From: Romboutsia faecis
Lineage (GTDB): Bacteria > Bacillota > Clostridia > Peptostreptococcales > Peptostreptococcaceae
Length of the DNA: 64,000 bases
Reading direction: 5' to 3'
Assembly: GCF_014323405.1 (NCBI RefSeq)
Contig: NZ_JACRWE010000002.1
Location: forward strand, 434,001-498,000
The notes under the pieces were generated by a model. The model had not been told where the DNA came from, did not search any database, and worked only from the letters and a program-made list of their open reading frames with translations. Below, piece after piece: positions 9,961 through 19,784 of this stretch; position 1 is the stretch's first letter, and each line of letters opens with the position of its first letter. A program made the translations under genes and the position numbers.

Positions 9961-11304
9961 ATGGAATCATCAAGAAAAGTGGATAAAAAGCTATCTATAC
10001 TTGCTTTAACATGGCCAATATTTATAGAGCTTATGTTGCAACTATTAGTTAATAATATTGATCAACTTATGTTAAGTAGAGTATCAGATAATGCAGTTGC
10101 TGCAGTTGGAAATGTAAATCAAATAATGAATGTATTAGTAATAACATTTAGCGTAATAACAATGGCAACAACAATATTAGTATCTCAATATCTAGGTGCT
10201 AAAGATTATAGTAAAGTATCTGAGACTTACACAGTATCTATATTTACTAATCTAATTTTTGGCTTAGTTGCAGGTATTGTATTATTTGTTTTTGGAGGAA
10301 ATATATTTAAGTTAATAAAACTTCCGTTAGATTTATTACAAGATGCAAATGCGTATATGAATATAGTTGGAGGTGGTTTGTTTTTACAAGCCCTGTTTTT
10401 AACTTATTCAGCTATATTTAGAAGTAATGGATTAATGAAGCAAACTATGTATATTTCAGTTTTAGTAAATATACTAAATATAATTGGAAATGCAATATTA
10501 ATAAATGGATATTTAGGATTACCAAAGATGGGGGTACAAGGAGTTGCAATTTCAAGTGTTTTGAGTAGATTTATAGGGGTTATAATAATAGGGTATATGT
10601 TTGCTAAAGAAATAGATGAGAAAATTTCATTTAAATATATGATACCGTTCCCTAAAGATACTTTTAAGAAGTTAATGAGTATAGGTCTTCCATCAGGAGG
10701 AGAGAGTATATCTTATAATGCCTCTCAAATAGTAATATTAACTATAGTAAATATGCTAGGAACAACAGTTGTTACAGGACGAACATATATAGGTATAATA
10801 GTGATGATTTCTTATTTATATGCAAATGCAATATCTCAAGCTAACCAAATAATAGTAGGTCATTTAATAGGTGCTAGAGAAGAGAATGAAGCTTTTGCTG
10901 CTGTCATAGATACTTTAAAAAAATCAATGCTAGTAACTTTAATAGTATCTGGATCTATTTTTATATTTAGTGATTATATATTAGGTATATTTACTAAAAA
11001 CCCAGAAATACTTAAGCTAGGTAAACAGATTTTATTTATAGATATTTTCTTAGAATTAGGAAGAACCGTAAATATGGTAACAATAAGAGGAATGCAGGCA
11101 TCAGGTGATATTAAATTTCCTGTAATAGTAGGAATTATATCGATGTGGTCTGTATCAGCATTATTTGCGTATATATTTGCTATCACCTTAAAAATGGGTC
11201 TACATGGTGTTTGGTTGGCTATGACGTTGGATGAAATTCTAAGAGGAATGATATTCTACGTAAGATGGAAAAGAGGAAGTTGGAGATCTAAAGCTATAGT
11301 ATAA
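9961..11304 (+). CDS. MATE family efflux transporter
   Basis: 447-residue cation-coupled multidrug exporter with about 12 membrane helices in two MatE halves. The first helix holds L-T-W-P-I-F-I-E-L and N-N-I-D-Q-L-M-L-S-R; the second half begins near G-L-P-S-G-G-E-S. The start follows AGGAGAT. It has its own promoter and sits apart from the upstream importer. The stop is only 8 bp before the structured leader of tepA, and no T-rich terminator is visible, so some transcripts may run into tepA. Substrate unknown. Confidence 0.93.
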   Translation: MESSRKVDKKLSILALTWPIFIELMLQLLVNNIDQLMLSRVSDNAVAAVGNVNQIMNVLVITFSVITMATTILVSQYLGAKDYSKVSETYTVSIFTNLIFGLVAGIVLFVFGGNIFKLIKLPLDLLQDANAYMNIVGGGLFLQALFLTYSAIFRSNGLMKQTMYISVLVNILNIIGNAILINGYLGLPKMGVQGVAISSVLSRFIGVIIIGYMFAKEIDEKISFKYMIPFPKDTFKKLMSIGLPSGGESISYNASQIVILTIVNMLGTTVVTGRTYIGIIVMISYLYANAISQANQIIVGHLIGAREENEAFAAVIDTLKKSMLVTLIVSGSIFIFSDYILGIFTKNPEILKLGKQILFIDIFLELGRTVNMVTIRGMQASGDIKFPVIVGIISMWSVSALFAYIFAITLKMGLHGVWLAMTLDEILRGMIFYVRWKRGSWRSKAIV

Positions 11305-11312
11305 TTAAAAAT

Positions 11313-11380
11313 CTCTCAAGTATTTGCAAGTGAATGTTTTACATAGATTTGGTAAAACTAAAATCAAGAATGCTTGAGAG
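11313..11380 (+). ncRNA. Structured leader overlapping the tepA ribosome-binding site
   Basis: CTCTCAAGTATT (11313-11324) pairs with AATGCTTGAGAG (11369-11380), 12 bp with one G-U. Inside is a second perfect hairpin, GTTTTAC (11336-11342) with GTAAAAC (11352-11358), plus two unpaired purine-rich strands. The outer stem covers the AG of the AGGAG ribosome-binding site (11379-11383). There is no T-run, so control of translation fits better than termination. I recognise no known riboswitch class. Confidence 0.5.
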
Positions 11381-11390
11381 GAGAGAAAAC

Positions 11391-12245
11391 ATGAAATTTA
11401 AAGATGATAATACTAATTACATAGACATTAGCATGGGAAATAAAGAAATAGAAAAAATAACTAAGAGAAGTAATAAACTTTTAGAGGAAGAACTAAAGGA
11501 TGAAAATAACTCTTCTAGTGATACAAATGGCAATTCTGGAGGTGAGAGTAGTAACGATGAGATTGAAGATATAAAACAAATGGGTACGCCTCAAATGCCA
11601 GCTCCAGCTAAAAAAGATATACAATGTATCACTATAGTAGGAGAGATAGAAGGTCACTTTATAGGAAATCCACAAAAAAAATCAACTAAGTATGAGCATA
11701 TTATACCAATGCTTTATGCAGTAGAAGAAAATCCTGACATAAAGGGCGTTCTTGTGATTTTAAATACTGTTGGAGGAGATGTAGAAGCAGGACTTGCAAT
11801 GGCAGAACTTTTAAACAGTGTATCTAAAAAAATAGTTACTCTTGTGTTAGGAGGTAGTCACAGTATAGGTGTTCCTCTTGCTACAGCTGGAGATTATTCT
11901 TTTATAGCACCAACTGCGACTATGATAGTTCATCCTATAAGAACTAATGGATTAGTTATAGGTGTTAACGAAACTTTTGAATACTTTAAAAAGATGCAAG
12001 AGAGAATTGTTGAATTTATAACAAGAACCTCTAAAATAGAAAGAGATGAGTTAGTAAGATTAATGCATGAAAAAGATGAACTAGTTAGTGATGTTGGTAG
12101 CGTGCTTATAGGAAAAGAAGCTGTAGATTGCGGATTAATTGATGAAGTTGGTGGATTAAAAGATGCACTGGCTAAACTAAAAGAATTAATAGCTGAAGAT
12201 GATAAAAATAGCAAAATGAATGGCAAGGATAAAGAAAATAAATAA
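11391..12245 (+). CDS. tepA: TepA-like ClpP-family serine protease
   Basis: 284-residue member of the ClpP/crotonase-fold protease family named after B. subtilis TepA. The ATG at 11391 is chosen because AGGAG lies 7 bp upstream; the frame is open to 11334 but that stretch forms the leader hairpin. A low-complexity acidic Ser/Asn region (about 25-60) precedes the ClpP domain: V-N-T-V-G-G-D-V-E-A-G for the oxyanion side, G-G-S-H-S-I-G with the likely catalytic Ser, then T-A-T-M-I-V-H-P with the likely His. It lies directly before ftsK, as in Bacillus. The role is debated: protein translocation or peptide degradation. Confidence 0.88.
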   Translation: MKFKDDNTNYIDISMGNKEIEKITKRSNKLLEEELKDENNSSSDTNGNSGGESSNDEIEDIKQMGTPQMPAPAKKDIQCITIVGEIEGHFIGNPQKKSTKYEHIIPMLYAVEENPDIKGVLVILNTVGGDVEAGLAMAELLNSVSKKIVTLVLGGSHSIGVPLATAGDYSFIAPTATMIVHPIRTNGLVIGVNETFEYFKKMQERIVEFITRTSKIERDELVRLMHEKDELVSDVGSVLIGKEAVDCGLIDEVGGLKDALAKLKELIAEDDKNSKMNGKDKENK

Positions 12246-12290
12246 GTTTGTTTAAATAATATAATATATGATATAATTAAATAATATAAG

Positions 12291-12325
12291 AAAAAGTGTT
12301 AGTGTCAAGGCATTAGCACTTTTTA
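12291..12325 (+). terminator. Terminator after tepA
   Basis: AAAAAGTGTTAGTG pairs with CATTAGCACTTTTT with two wobbles, ending in five Ts. Confidence 0.85.
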
Positions 12326-12502
12326 AGATTAAAGGAAATTTACATTTCTAACTGTTTAACTTAAAATAATTTTACAATATACTAATCAAGTAGTGTAATA
12401 ACTTATTTACTATTGGTGAGGACTAAAGTAGATTTCAAAATTAAAGAAAGTTATAATTTATCTATGTCGTAGATGGATTATAAAAAGTAAGAGGTGAGAT
12501 TG

Positions 12503-14914
12503 GTGGCTAAGAAAAAAAGCAAAAAGAAAAAGGATAAAGATCTAGGATTTAGAGCGGAATATCATAACTTAGTTACAATATTCGTAGGTATATTCTTATT
12601 ATATAGTTTGAACTCAGGGTCTATGGGACTTGTGGGTAATTTTATGCAGAACATATTTAAAGGTTTATTTGGAGGTCTTTCATTTGTAATTCCTTTTATA
12701 GTAATTATTGTAGGGATACTTGGATTCTTTGAAGGAAATGAATATGTTTATAGGTTAAAAAATAGCAAAATGTACTATGTGATTGTTACATTTGTATTTG
12801 TATTCTATGGATTAATAAATTCAAGGAATATACCGGTAGATGTTCCTTTTAAGTCAAATATGATTAATGATGTAATGCAAATGGGTGTAGATGGAACTGG
12901 AACTGGCTTAATAACATCTACAATTGCATATTATATAAAAGCTATATTTGGAATAACTGGGGGATGGTTAATCAGTATATTTGCATTAATATTATGTGCA
13001 CTATTTACTTTTAATATATCGGTACAAGATTTATTATCAAATGTAAATTTTGGAAAGGGTAAATCAAAATCCAAAAATAAAGGAACTAACTTAAAAGAGA
13101 AGGTTTCAAACTTAAAGCAATCTGCCTTAGATATGATAAGTGATGAGGTAGATGAAGATACGATGGAACAAACCATGATAGAAGAAAAGAAACTAGGATT
13201 CTTAAAAGGAATGATGGACAAGGCTAAGCATAGCAAAGATGACGATGTAGAAAAAGAACCTGCAGTTAGTCTAGAAGATGGTATAGATGACAAGACTATA
13301 AAGATAGTAGGTTTCAATAAAGCAGAAGATGATTACTTAGAAATACTTGAAGGAACTCAAAGTGGTTCTGATTTAGATGTATTAAAAAATCTTCAAAGTT
13401 CTCCTCTTGATAAATCTAAACAAGAGAATAAAGGTTTTGATAAAACACAAGAAATTGAAAATACTCAACCGATAGACTTTAATGAAGTTTCAAGATATGA
13501 AAACTATAAAAAGCCTGGACTTGAAATATTAAATAAATTTGATAAGAAGGCAGATGAAAACGGAAAGAAAAAAGTATTAAAGAATGCTTCATTATTAGAA
13601 AAGACATTATCAGACTTTGGTGTTGAAGCTAAGGTAAATCAAGTTACAGTTGGTCCTACTATAACAAGATATGAAATACAGCCAAGTCCTGGCGTTAAGG
13701 TTAGTAAAATAGTAAATTTAACAGATGATTTAGCACTAAGTTTAGCTGCAAAAAGCATAAGAATAGAAGCGCCTATTCCAGGCAAAAGTGCTATAGGAAT
13801 AGAAGTCCCTAATGAAGAAGGACAAATGGTAGGTTTAAGAGAGGTATTAGAAAGTGATGAATTTAAAAACTTTGAATCACCTCTTGCAATGGCTTTAGGT
13901 AAGGATATAGGAGGAAAGCCAATTATAGCGGACATAGCTAGAATGCCTCACTTACTTATAGCTGGATCAACTGGGTCAGGAAAGAGTGTTTGCGTAAATA
14001 CTTTAATAAATAGTATTTTATACAAAGCTAATCCTGATGAAGTTAAATTCTTACTTATAGATCCAAAGGTGGTTGAGCTTGCAAGTTATAATGGAATACC
14101 ACACTTACTAATACCGGTTGTAACTGATCCTAAAAAGGCTGCAAATGCATTAAACTGGGCAGTTGTAGAAATGAATAGAAGATATAAATTATTTGCTGAG
14201 AATCAAGTAAAAGATATAACAAGTTACAATGAAAAGGCTGAAGAAAAATTACCTAAGATAGTAATAATCATTGATGAGCTTGCTGACTTGATGATGGCTT
14301 GTGCAAATGATGTAGAAGATTATATTTGTAGACTTGCACAGATGGCAAGAGCTGCAGGGATGCATTTAATAATAGCAACGCAAAGACCATCTGTTGATGT
14401 AATAACAGGAGTTATAAAAGCAAATATACCATCGAGAATCGCGTTTGCAGTATCATCACAGACAGATTCTAGAACGATATTAGACTTAGGTGGAGCAGAA
14501 AAGTTACTGGGGAAGGGGGACATGTTATTCTACCCACTAGGAGCAGCAAAACCAGTAAGACTTCAAGGTGCATTTATATCAGAAAGCGAATCAGAAAGAG
14601 TTATAGATTTTATAAAAAATCAAGTAACTGAAGAAGTAAAATACGAAGATGATATAATAGATACTATTTCAAAAACTATAGCACCAAAATCAAGTGATGA
14701 AGATGATTTATTAGAAGATGCTATAAATTTTGTAGTAACTAATGGTCAAGGGTCTGCCTCAATGCTTCAAAGAAAGTTCAAAATAGGATTTAACAGGGCT
14801 GCTAGACTAATAGATTCTATGGAAGAAAGAGGGATAGTAGGTCCAAGCGAAGGAAGTAAACCAAGGAAAGTATTAATAACTAAGGAAGAATTAGTAGATT
14901 TAGAAGGTGAATAG
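12503..14914 (+). CDS. ftsK: DNA translocase of the FtsK/SpoIIIE family
   Basis: 803-residue septal DNA pump. GAGGTGA 5 bp upstream favours the GTG at 12503. A Lys-rich start and four membrane helices (to about 175) are followed by a charged linker, an FtsK alpha domain (from about 355), the RecA-like motor (Walker A G-S-T-G-S-G-K-S-V, Walker B V-I-I-I-D-E-L-A-D-L) and a C-terminal winged-helix gamma domain (L-Q-R-K-F-K-I-G-F-N-R-A-A) that reads directional DNA sites. Whether it is the SpoIIIE (sporulation) or SftA/FtsK (division) type cannot be settled; its place after tepA matches spoIIIE. Confidence 0.95.
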   Translation: MAKKKSKKKKDKDLGFRAEYHNLVTIFVGIFLLYSLNSGSMGLVGNFMQNIFKGLFGGLSFVIPFIVIIVGILGFFEGNEYVYRLKNSKMYYVIVTFVFVFYGLINSRNIPVDVPFKSNMINDVMQMGVDGTGTGLITSTIAYYIKAIFGITGGWLISIFALILCALFTFNISVQDLLSNVNFGKGKSKSKNKGTNLKEKVSNLKQSALDMISDEVDEDTMEQTMIEEKKLGFLKGMMDKAKHSKDDDVEKEPAVSLEDGIDDKTIKIVGFNKAEDDYLEILEGTQSGSDLDVLKNLQSSPLDKSKQENKGFDKTQEIENTQPIDFNEVSRYENYKKPGLEILNKFDKKADENGKKKVLKNASLLEKTLSDFGVEAKVNQVTVGPTITRYEIQPSPGVKVSKIVNLTDDLALSLAAKSIRIEAPIPGKSAIGIEVPNEEGQMVGLREVLESDEFKNFESPLAMALGKDIGGKPIIADIARMPHLLIAGSTGSGKSVCVNTLINSILYKANPDEVKFLLIDPKVVELASYNGIPHLLIPVVTDPKKAANALNWAVVEMNRRYKLFAENQVKDITSYNEKAEEKLPKIVIIIDELADLMMACANDVEDYICRLAQMARAAGMHLIIATQRPSVDVITGVIKANIPSRIAFAVSSQTDSRTILDLGGAEKLLGKGDMLFYPLGAAKPVRLQGAFISESESERVIDFIKNQVTEEVKYEDDIIDTISKTIAPKSSDEDDLLEDAINFVVTNGQGSASMLQRKFKIGFNRAARLIDSMEERGIVGPSEGSKPRKVLITKEELVDLEGE

Positions 14915-14917
14915 AAT

Positions 14918-15976
14918 TTGAAGACAATAAATGTAGAAGACGCTTTAAAGCTTGAAAATACAATCTTTATTGATGTTAGAACAGAGAAAGAATATCAAGA
15001 TGACCATATATTGAATGCCTATAATATACCATTATTCAGTAATGATGAACATCATGAAATAGGTACCATATATAAGACACAAGGAAAGCATGAAGCTATA
15101 GACAAGGGATTTGACTTTGTATCACCTAAATTAAAAGATATGTATAGAAAAGTAAAAGAATTATCAGTAGAGTATGACCATATAGTAATATACTGTGCAA
15201 GAGGTGGCATGAGAAGTGGAAGTTTTGCTAATCTTTTAGCTTCAATAGGAGTAGACTTATATAAACTTGAAGGTGGATATAAGTCTTATAGAAACTATGT
15301 ATTAGATTATTTAAGTGATATAATGAATAAAAAACAATTTATAGTACTTCATGGCTTAACAGGTGTTGGAAAGACCGAACTTTTAGTAGGTCTAGATAAA
15401 AATAACATAGATATAATAGACTTAGAGCAAATGGCAAAAAATACAGGCTCAGTATTTGGGTTTATAACTTTTGATGATAAACCGCCAACTCAAAAGACAT
15501 TTGAATCTAGAATATTTGAATCATTATTCTTTTCAAAATCAGACTATATATTTATAGAAAGCGAAAGTAAAAGAGTAGGACATGTATTAGTACCAAATGA
15601 AATTTATGAAGGTATAATAAGAGATGGTTACCATATACTTATAGAGTGTAGCATAGAAGACAGAGTAAAAAGACTATGCAAAGATTATATTTATGATCGA
15701 AATGAAGGAAATATTGATATACTAAGAGAATGTATAGGTAAGTTTAGAAAAAGACTTGGTCATAAAAAAGTTGAAGAGTATTTACAGATGTTAGATGAAG
15801 AAAAATACGAAGAACTTGTAGAAAAATATTTAGTTGAATATTATGACCCTCTGTATATGCACTCTGTAGAGCAATACAAATATAATCAAGTAGTAGACTT
15901 TAAAGAGATAAATGAAACATTAGAAGAACTAATGAATTTTCATAAGACAGTAGAAAAAGGAGCAATAAAATGTTAA
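14918..15976 (+). CDS. mnmH: tRNA 2-selenouridine synthase MnmH (SelU/YbbB)
   Basis: Replaces sulfur by selenium, by way of a geranylated intermediate, at wobble uridine 34 of tRNA(Lys/Glu/Gln). 352 residues. N-terminal rhodanese domain with active Cys in I-Y-C-A-R-G-G-M-R-S-G (about 90), then a P-loop domain with H-G-L-T-G-V-G-K-T-E (about 145). It starts with TTG three bases after ftsK behind AAGGTGA and overlaps rimO by 7 bp, so the set is one transcript. Function needs selenophosphate from SelD, not in this window. Confidence 0.93.
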   Translation: MKTINVEDALKLENTIFIDVRTEKEYQDDHILNAYNIPLFSNDEHHEIGTIYKTQGKHEAIDKGFDFVSPKLKDMYRKVKELSVEYDHIVIYCARGGMRSGSFANLLASIGVDLYKLEGGYKSYRNYVLDYLSDIMNKKQFIVLHGLTGVGKTELLVGLDKNNIDIIDLEQMAKNTGSVFGFITFDDKPPTQKTFESRIFESLFFSKSDYIFIESESKRVGHVLVPNEIYEGIIRDGYHILIECSIEDRVKRLCKDYIYDRNEGNIDILRECIGKFRKRLGHKKVEEYLQMLDEEKYEELVEKYLVEYYDPLYMHSVEQYKYNQVVDFKEINETLEELMNFHKTVEKGAIKC

Positions 15977-17304
15977 AAATAGCACTAGAATCACTGGGTT
16001 GTTCAAAAAACTTAGTAGACGCAGAAATAATGATGGGTATCTTAAATAGAAAAGGATACAAATTAGTAGGAAATATGGAAGAAGCTGATATAGCGTTAGT
16101 TAATACTTGTGGATTTATAGAATCAGCAAAGCAAGAATCTATAGAGACAATACTTGAAATAGCTAGATTAAAAGAAACAGCTAATTTAAAACTTCTTATA
16201 GTAACAGGGTGTTTAGCTCAAAGATATTCAGACGAGTTAAAAGAAGAAATACCAGAAATAGATGCTATAGTTGGTACAGGAAGTTACCAAAATATAGACG
16301 AAATAGTTGCTGGTTTAGAAAAAGAAAACAAAATAGTAAGTTTAAATGACATAGAATTTGTTTACAATGAAGATCTTCCAAGATACGTTTCAACACCAAG
16401 TTATATGGCTTACTTAAAGATAAGTGAAGGATGCGATAAGCATTGTACTTATTGTATAATACCTAAATTAAGAGGTAAGCAAAGAAGTAGAAAGATAGAA
16501 GATATAGTAGCTGAAGCTAAAGATTTAGCAGCTAGAGGTGTAAAAGAGCTTGTAGTTATAGCACAAGATAGTACTATGTATGGTTCTGATATATATGGAA
16601 AAGCTGTATTACCAGAATTATTAGAAGAATTAGCTCAAGTTGAAGGTATAAAGTGGATAAGAATAATGTATTCATATCCAGAATCAATAACAGAAGAGTT
16701 AGTTCACGTTATAAAGAAATATGATAATATCTGTAATTACTTTGATATGCCAATACAACATGCAAGTAACAGAATATTAAAGTTAATGAACAGACATACA
16801 ACTAAAGAAGATATATTAGCTAAAATAGAAATGATAAGAAATAATATACCTGATGCAACATTAAGAACTACTATAATAACAGGATTCCCAGGTGAAACAG
16901 AAGAAGACTTTGAGGAATTAATAGATTTTGCTAAAGAAGTTAAGTTTGATAGACTGGGTGCTTTTGCATACTCAAGAGAGGAAGGAACAGCAGCAGATAA
17001 ACTACCAAATCATATTGACCAAGATGTAAAAGAACAAAGAAGAGATAGACTAATGATGGTACAACAAGGAATATCTCAAGAAGTTATGGCAACTAAAATA
17101 GGTAAAACATTTGAAGTTCTTATAGAAGAACAAATAGAAAAAAATGTTTATATGGGAAGAACTCAAGGAGATGCAGAAGAAATAGATAGTATAGTTTATG
17201 TAAAATCTAAGGAACAACTTCATGCAGGAGACTTCGTAATAGTAGAGATTAATAATGCATTAGAGTACGATTTAATGGGAGATGTAATAAATGAACTTGC
17301 CTAA
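15970..17304 (+). CDS. rimO: Ribosomal protein uS12 methylthiotransferase RimO
   Basis: Radical-SAM enzyme that adds a methylthio group to an Asp of ribosomal protein S12. 444 residues: UPF0004 domain with cluster cysteines (L-G-C-S-K-N near 10, N-T-C-G-F near 46, T-G-C-L-A near 79), the radical-SAM motif C-D-K-H-C-T-Y-C (about 155-162), R-G-K-Q-R-S-R, and a TRAM domain from about 375. The MTTase family also includes MiaB, but length and the G-C-D-K-H-C-T-Y-C-I-I-P-K motif fit RimO. AAAGGAG precedes the ATG. Overlaps mnmH and pgsA. Confidence 0.96.
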   Translation: MLKIALESLGCSKNLVDAEIMMGILNRKGYKLVGNMEEADIALVNTCGFIESAKQESIETILEIARLKETANLKLLIVTGCLAQRYSDELKEEIPEIDAIVGTGSYQNIDEIVAGLEKENKIVSLNDIEFVYNEDLPRYVSTPSYMAYLKISEGCDKHCTYCIIPKLRGKQRSRKIEDIVAEAKDLAARGVKELVVIAQDSTMYGSDIYGKAVLPELLEELAQVEGIKWIRIMYSYPESITEELVHVIKKYDNICNYFDMPIQHASNRILKLMNRHTTKEDILAKIEMIRNNIPDATLRTTIITGFPGETEEDFEELIDFAKEVKFDRLGAFAYSREEGTAADKLPNHIDQDVKEQRRDRLMMVQQGISQEVMATKIGKTFEVLIEEQIEKNVYMGRTQGDAEEIDSIVYVKSKEQLHAGDFVIVEINNALEYDLMGDVINELA

Positions 17305-17833
17305 TAAATTAACATTATTTAGGATATTTTTAATACCAGTATTTATAATAGTAATGCTTCTTAATATACCAAATAAATATCTAATAGCATGTATAATATT
17401 TATAGTAGCATCAATAACAGATGCTATGGATGGTCATATAGCTAGAAAATATAATTTAGTTACTGACTTTGGAAAATTTATGGACCCTCTAGCTGACAAG
17501 TTACTAGTTATATCAGCTTTAACTTGTATGATAGAAGTAAATTTAGTTCCAGCTTGGATGGTAATAATAATTGTTGCTAGAGAGCTTACTGTTAGTATAT
17601 TAAGAGCTATTGCTGCAGCAGAAGGAAAGGTAATAGCTGCAAGTGGTGGTGGTAAATTAAAGACTATAACACAAATGCTTTCAATAATAGTTTTATTAAT
17701 AGGTGAAAACTTTAATAATGGTTTATTATTAAATATAGGATTTGTATGTATATTGATTGCTACACTACTTACTTTATATTCTGGTTGGGAATACTTATAC
17801 AAAAATAAAGAGTTGTTTATGAATAGTAAATAG
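17291..17833 (+). CDS. pgsA: CDP-diacylglycerol-glycerol-3-phosphate 3-phosphatidyltransferase
   Basis: Makes phosphatidylglycerol phosphate in the membrane, the committed step to phosphatidylglycerol and cardiolipin. 180 residues, about 5-6 helices. The CDP-alcohol phosphotransferase motif is complete: D-A-M-D-G-H-I-A-R, then eight residues, G-K-F-M-D-P-L-A-D-K. It starts inside the end of rimO (14 bp overlap) and closes the ftsK-mnmH-rimO-pgsA run, followed by a strong terminator. Confidence 0.96.
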   Translation: MNLPNKLTLFRIFLIPVFIIVMLLNIPNKYLIACIIFIVASITDAMDGHIARKYNLVTDFGKFMDPLADKLLVISALTCMIEVNLVPAWMVIIIVARELTVSILRAIAAAEGKVIAASGGGKLKTITQMLSIIVLLIGENFNNGLLLNIGFVCILIATLLTLYSGWEYLYKNKELFMNSK

Positions 17834-17838
17834 TAGAT

Positions 17839-17884
17839 AAGAGTGCACTAACGTAATTATATATTACGTCAGTGCACTCTTTTT
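17839..17884 (+). terminator. Terminator after pgsA
   Basis: AAGAGTGCACT and ACGTAA pair with TTACGT and AGTGCACTCTTTTT in a stem of about 17 bp. Confidence 0.95.
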
Positions 17885-17933
17885 ATGTATCATAACTATA
17901 GATATGAATATTTTCAAGGTAAAGATCTAGCTA

Positions 17934-18245
17934 TTATTCATTTATTCTAATTTACTCTGTTCTTATTCCATTATTATTAAGATATACTACAAACTTTTCA
18001 ATATCGTATACTTCAAAACACAAATGTCTAAGCCCACAAGTCTCTGGATAGCTTATTCTTTTAGGAGGATTTTCGGAGGAAAATAATTCAGCCTGACTAT
18101 TTCCTACTTTATAAGTCTAATTCATGAGATTTTTTTCTTTTCTATAGGTTTTGTTAATTATATTTAATCCAAGAATATTTACATAAAAGTTTTTTGATAT
18201 ATCATAATTTGAACAGATTATAGCAATGTGATGTAATTTATTTAG
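17934..18245 (-). pseudogene. Decayed VOC/glyoxalase-like gene
   Basis: Read on the minus strand from 18245 the DNA encodes N-K-L-H-H-I-A-I-I-C-S, then S-K-N-F-Y-V-N-I-L-G, A-E-L-F-S, N-P-P-K-R-I-S-Y-P-E and C-G-L-R-H-L-C-F-E-V, a typical VOC metalloenzyme. The expected start position holds CTA. In-frame stops occur after K-N-L-M-N, after N-G-I-R-T-E and at the truncated end, and the final third of the domain is gone. It explains most of the large gap between pgsA and recA. Confidence 0.8.
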
Positions 18246-18421
18246 TTTCGTATATGGAATAAATATCAACAATGTTAAAGTATCTGCTTATTATCATTAA
18301 AATTTATAAATCAAAATCTGTATAAAAAGCTAGAAAAAAGTTTATAAATGAAATAAGTATGGTAATATTTTACTATAACGATTTCTTAGATTATGTTAAG
18401 TTAAATTAATTTATATAAAAA

Positions 18422-18450
18422 TTGACGATATATATATAATGAGGTATAAT
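18422..18450 (+). promoter_or_regulatory. recA promoter
   Basis: TTGACG, 17 bp, TATAAT. The spacing is ideal and the LexA box follows immediately. Confidence 0.85.
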
Positions 18451-18456
18451 TAAATA

Positions 18457-18470
18457 CGAACAAATGTTTG
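18457..18470 (+). promoter_or_regulatory. LexA (SOS) box of recA
   Basis: CGAACAAATGTTTG matches the Gram-positive LexA consensus CGAAC-N4-GTTCG with one mismatch. It sits 6 bp after the -10 hexamer, where bound LexA would block transcription start. Confidence 0.85.
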
Positions 18471-18513
18471 ATGAAATGATTTAATTTGATTTATATAGAT
18501 GAAAGGATGAATA

Positions 18514-19575
18514 GTGAATATGAGTATAGAACAAGAAAAGTTAAAAGCCCTTAATTTAGCTTTAGGGAAAATAGAAAAAGATTTTGGGAAAGGATCAGTA
18601 ATGAGACTTGGGGAAGCTACATCTATGAATATAGATGTTATACCTACAGGGTCTATAGGTCTTGATATAGCAGTTGGTATAGGTGGTCTTCCAAAAGGTA
18701 GAATAGTAGAAATATACGGACCTGAATCTTCTGGTAAGACAACAGTTGCACTTCATACTGTAGCAGAAGCTCAAAAGCAAGGTGGAATAGCAGCATTTAT
18801 AGATGCGGAACATGCTTTAGATCCAGTTTATGCAAAAGCTTTAGGAGTAGATATAGATAACTTAATAATATCTCAACCAGATACAGGGGAACAAGCTCTA
18901 GAAATAACTGAAGCATTAATAAGAAGTAATGCAATAGATATAATAGTAGTTGACTCAGTCGCTGCATTAGTTCCAAGAGCAGAAATAGAAGGAGACATGG
19001 GGGATTCTCATGTAGGTCTTCAAGCTAGACTTATGTCACAGGCATTAAGAAAATTAACAGGTTCAATAAAAAAATCTAATTGTGTTGCAATATTCATTAA
19101 CCAGTTAAGAGAAAAAGTTGGTATAATGTTTGGTAATCCTGAGACAACTACAGGTGGTAGAGCACTTAAGTTCTACTCATCAGTAAGGCTTGATGTTAGA
19201 AAAATAGATACAATAAAACAAGGTGATAAAGTTTTAGGAAGTAGAACAAGAGTAAAAGTAGTTAAGAACAAAGTTGCACCACCATTTAAACAAGCAGAGT
19301 TTGATATAATGTATGGTGAAGGTATATCTAAGATAGGTGACTTATTAGATATAGCAGCTGATATAGATGTTGTTAAGAAGTCAGGGGCTTGGTATAGTTA
19401 CAATGATATAAAACTTGGACAAGGTAGAGAGAATGTTAAGAAATTCTTACAAGACAATATGGATTTAACTAATGAAATTGATGAAAAAGTAAGAGCTCAT
19501 TATAAGTTAGATGAAGCAAAAAACAATGCAGCTGAAAACGAATCAGAAGAAAGTATAGACAATTTTGAAGAATAA
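18514..19575 (+). CDS. recA: Recombinase RecA
   Basis: Strand exchange in homologous recombination and co-protease for LexA. 353 residues. Walker [10 protein letters not shown], the A-L-D-P-V-Y-A loop, Walker [11 protein letters not shown], the I-N-Q-L-R-E-K motif and an acidic C-terminal tail. AAAGGATGA lies 4-6 bp before the GTG at 18514; an ATG at 18520 is a near alternative. SOS control is indicated by the LexA box. The following rny has its own promoter. Confidence 0.98.
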   Translation: MNMSIEQEKLKALNLALGKIEKDFGKGSVMRLGEATSMNIDVIPTGSIGLDIAVGIGGLPKGRIVEIYGPESSGKTTVALHTVAEAQKQGGIAAFIDAEHALDPVYAKALGVDIDNLIISQPDTGEQALEITEALIRSNAIDIIVVDSVAALVPRAEIEGDMGDSHVGLQARLMSQALRKLTGSIKKSNCVAIFINQLREKVGIMFGNPETTTGGRALKFYSSVRLDVRKIDTIKQGDKVLGSRTRVKVVKNKVAPPFKQAEFDIMYGEGISKIGDLLDIAADIDVVKKSGAWYSYNDIKLGQGRENVKKFLQDNMDLTNEIDEKVRAHYKLDEAKNNAAENESEESIDNFEE

Positions 19576-19606
19576 AAATTCAATACCTCCTATTAATCCT
19601 ATTAAC

Positions 19607-19635
19607 TTGACATAAGGTAGAAAAAATAATAAAAT
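19607..19635 (+). promoter_or_regulatory. Predicted promoter of rny
   Basis: TTGACA, 17 bp, TAAAAT between recA and rny. A 10-bp hairpin without a T-run (19669-19694) lies in the presumed leader. Confidence 0.6.
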
Positions 19636-19784
19636 TAAATAAGGATAAATTATGTAAAAATAATTTAATAACAGGGTATTTATATACTCTGTTAACTTAT
19701 TAAAATGATTATGCTTTAAATATAGCTTATTATGTAGCATAGTTTACTTAATAATATGATTTTCAAGTTGCAAAAGATGACATT

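Noticed and set aside
19669..19694. Terminator after recA
   Set aside because: The AACAGGGTAT/ATACTCTGTT hairpin has no T-run and lies downstream of the predicted rny promoter.
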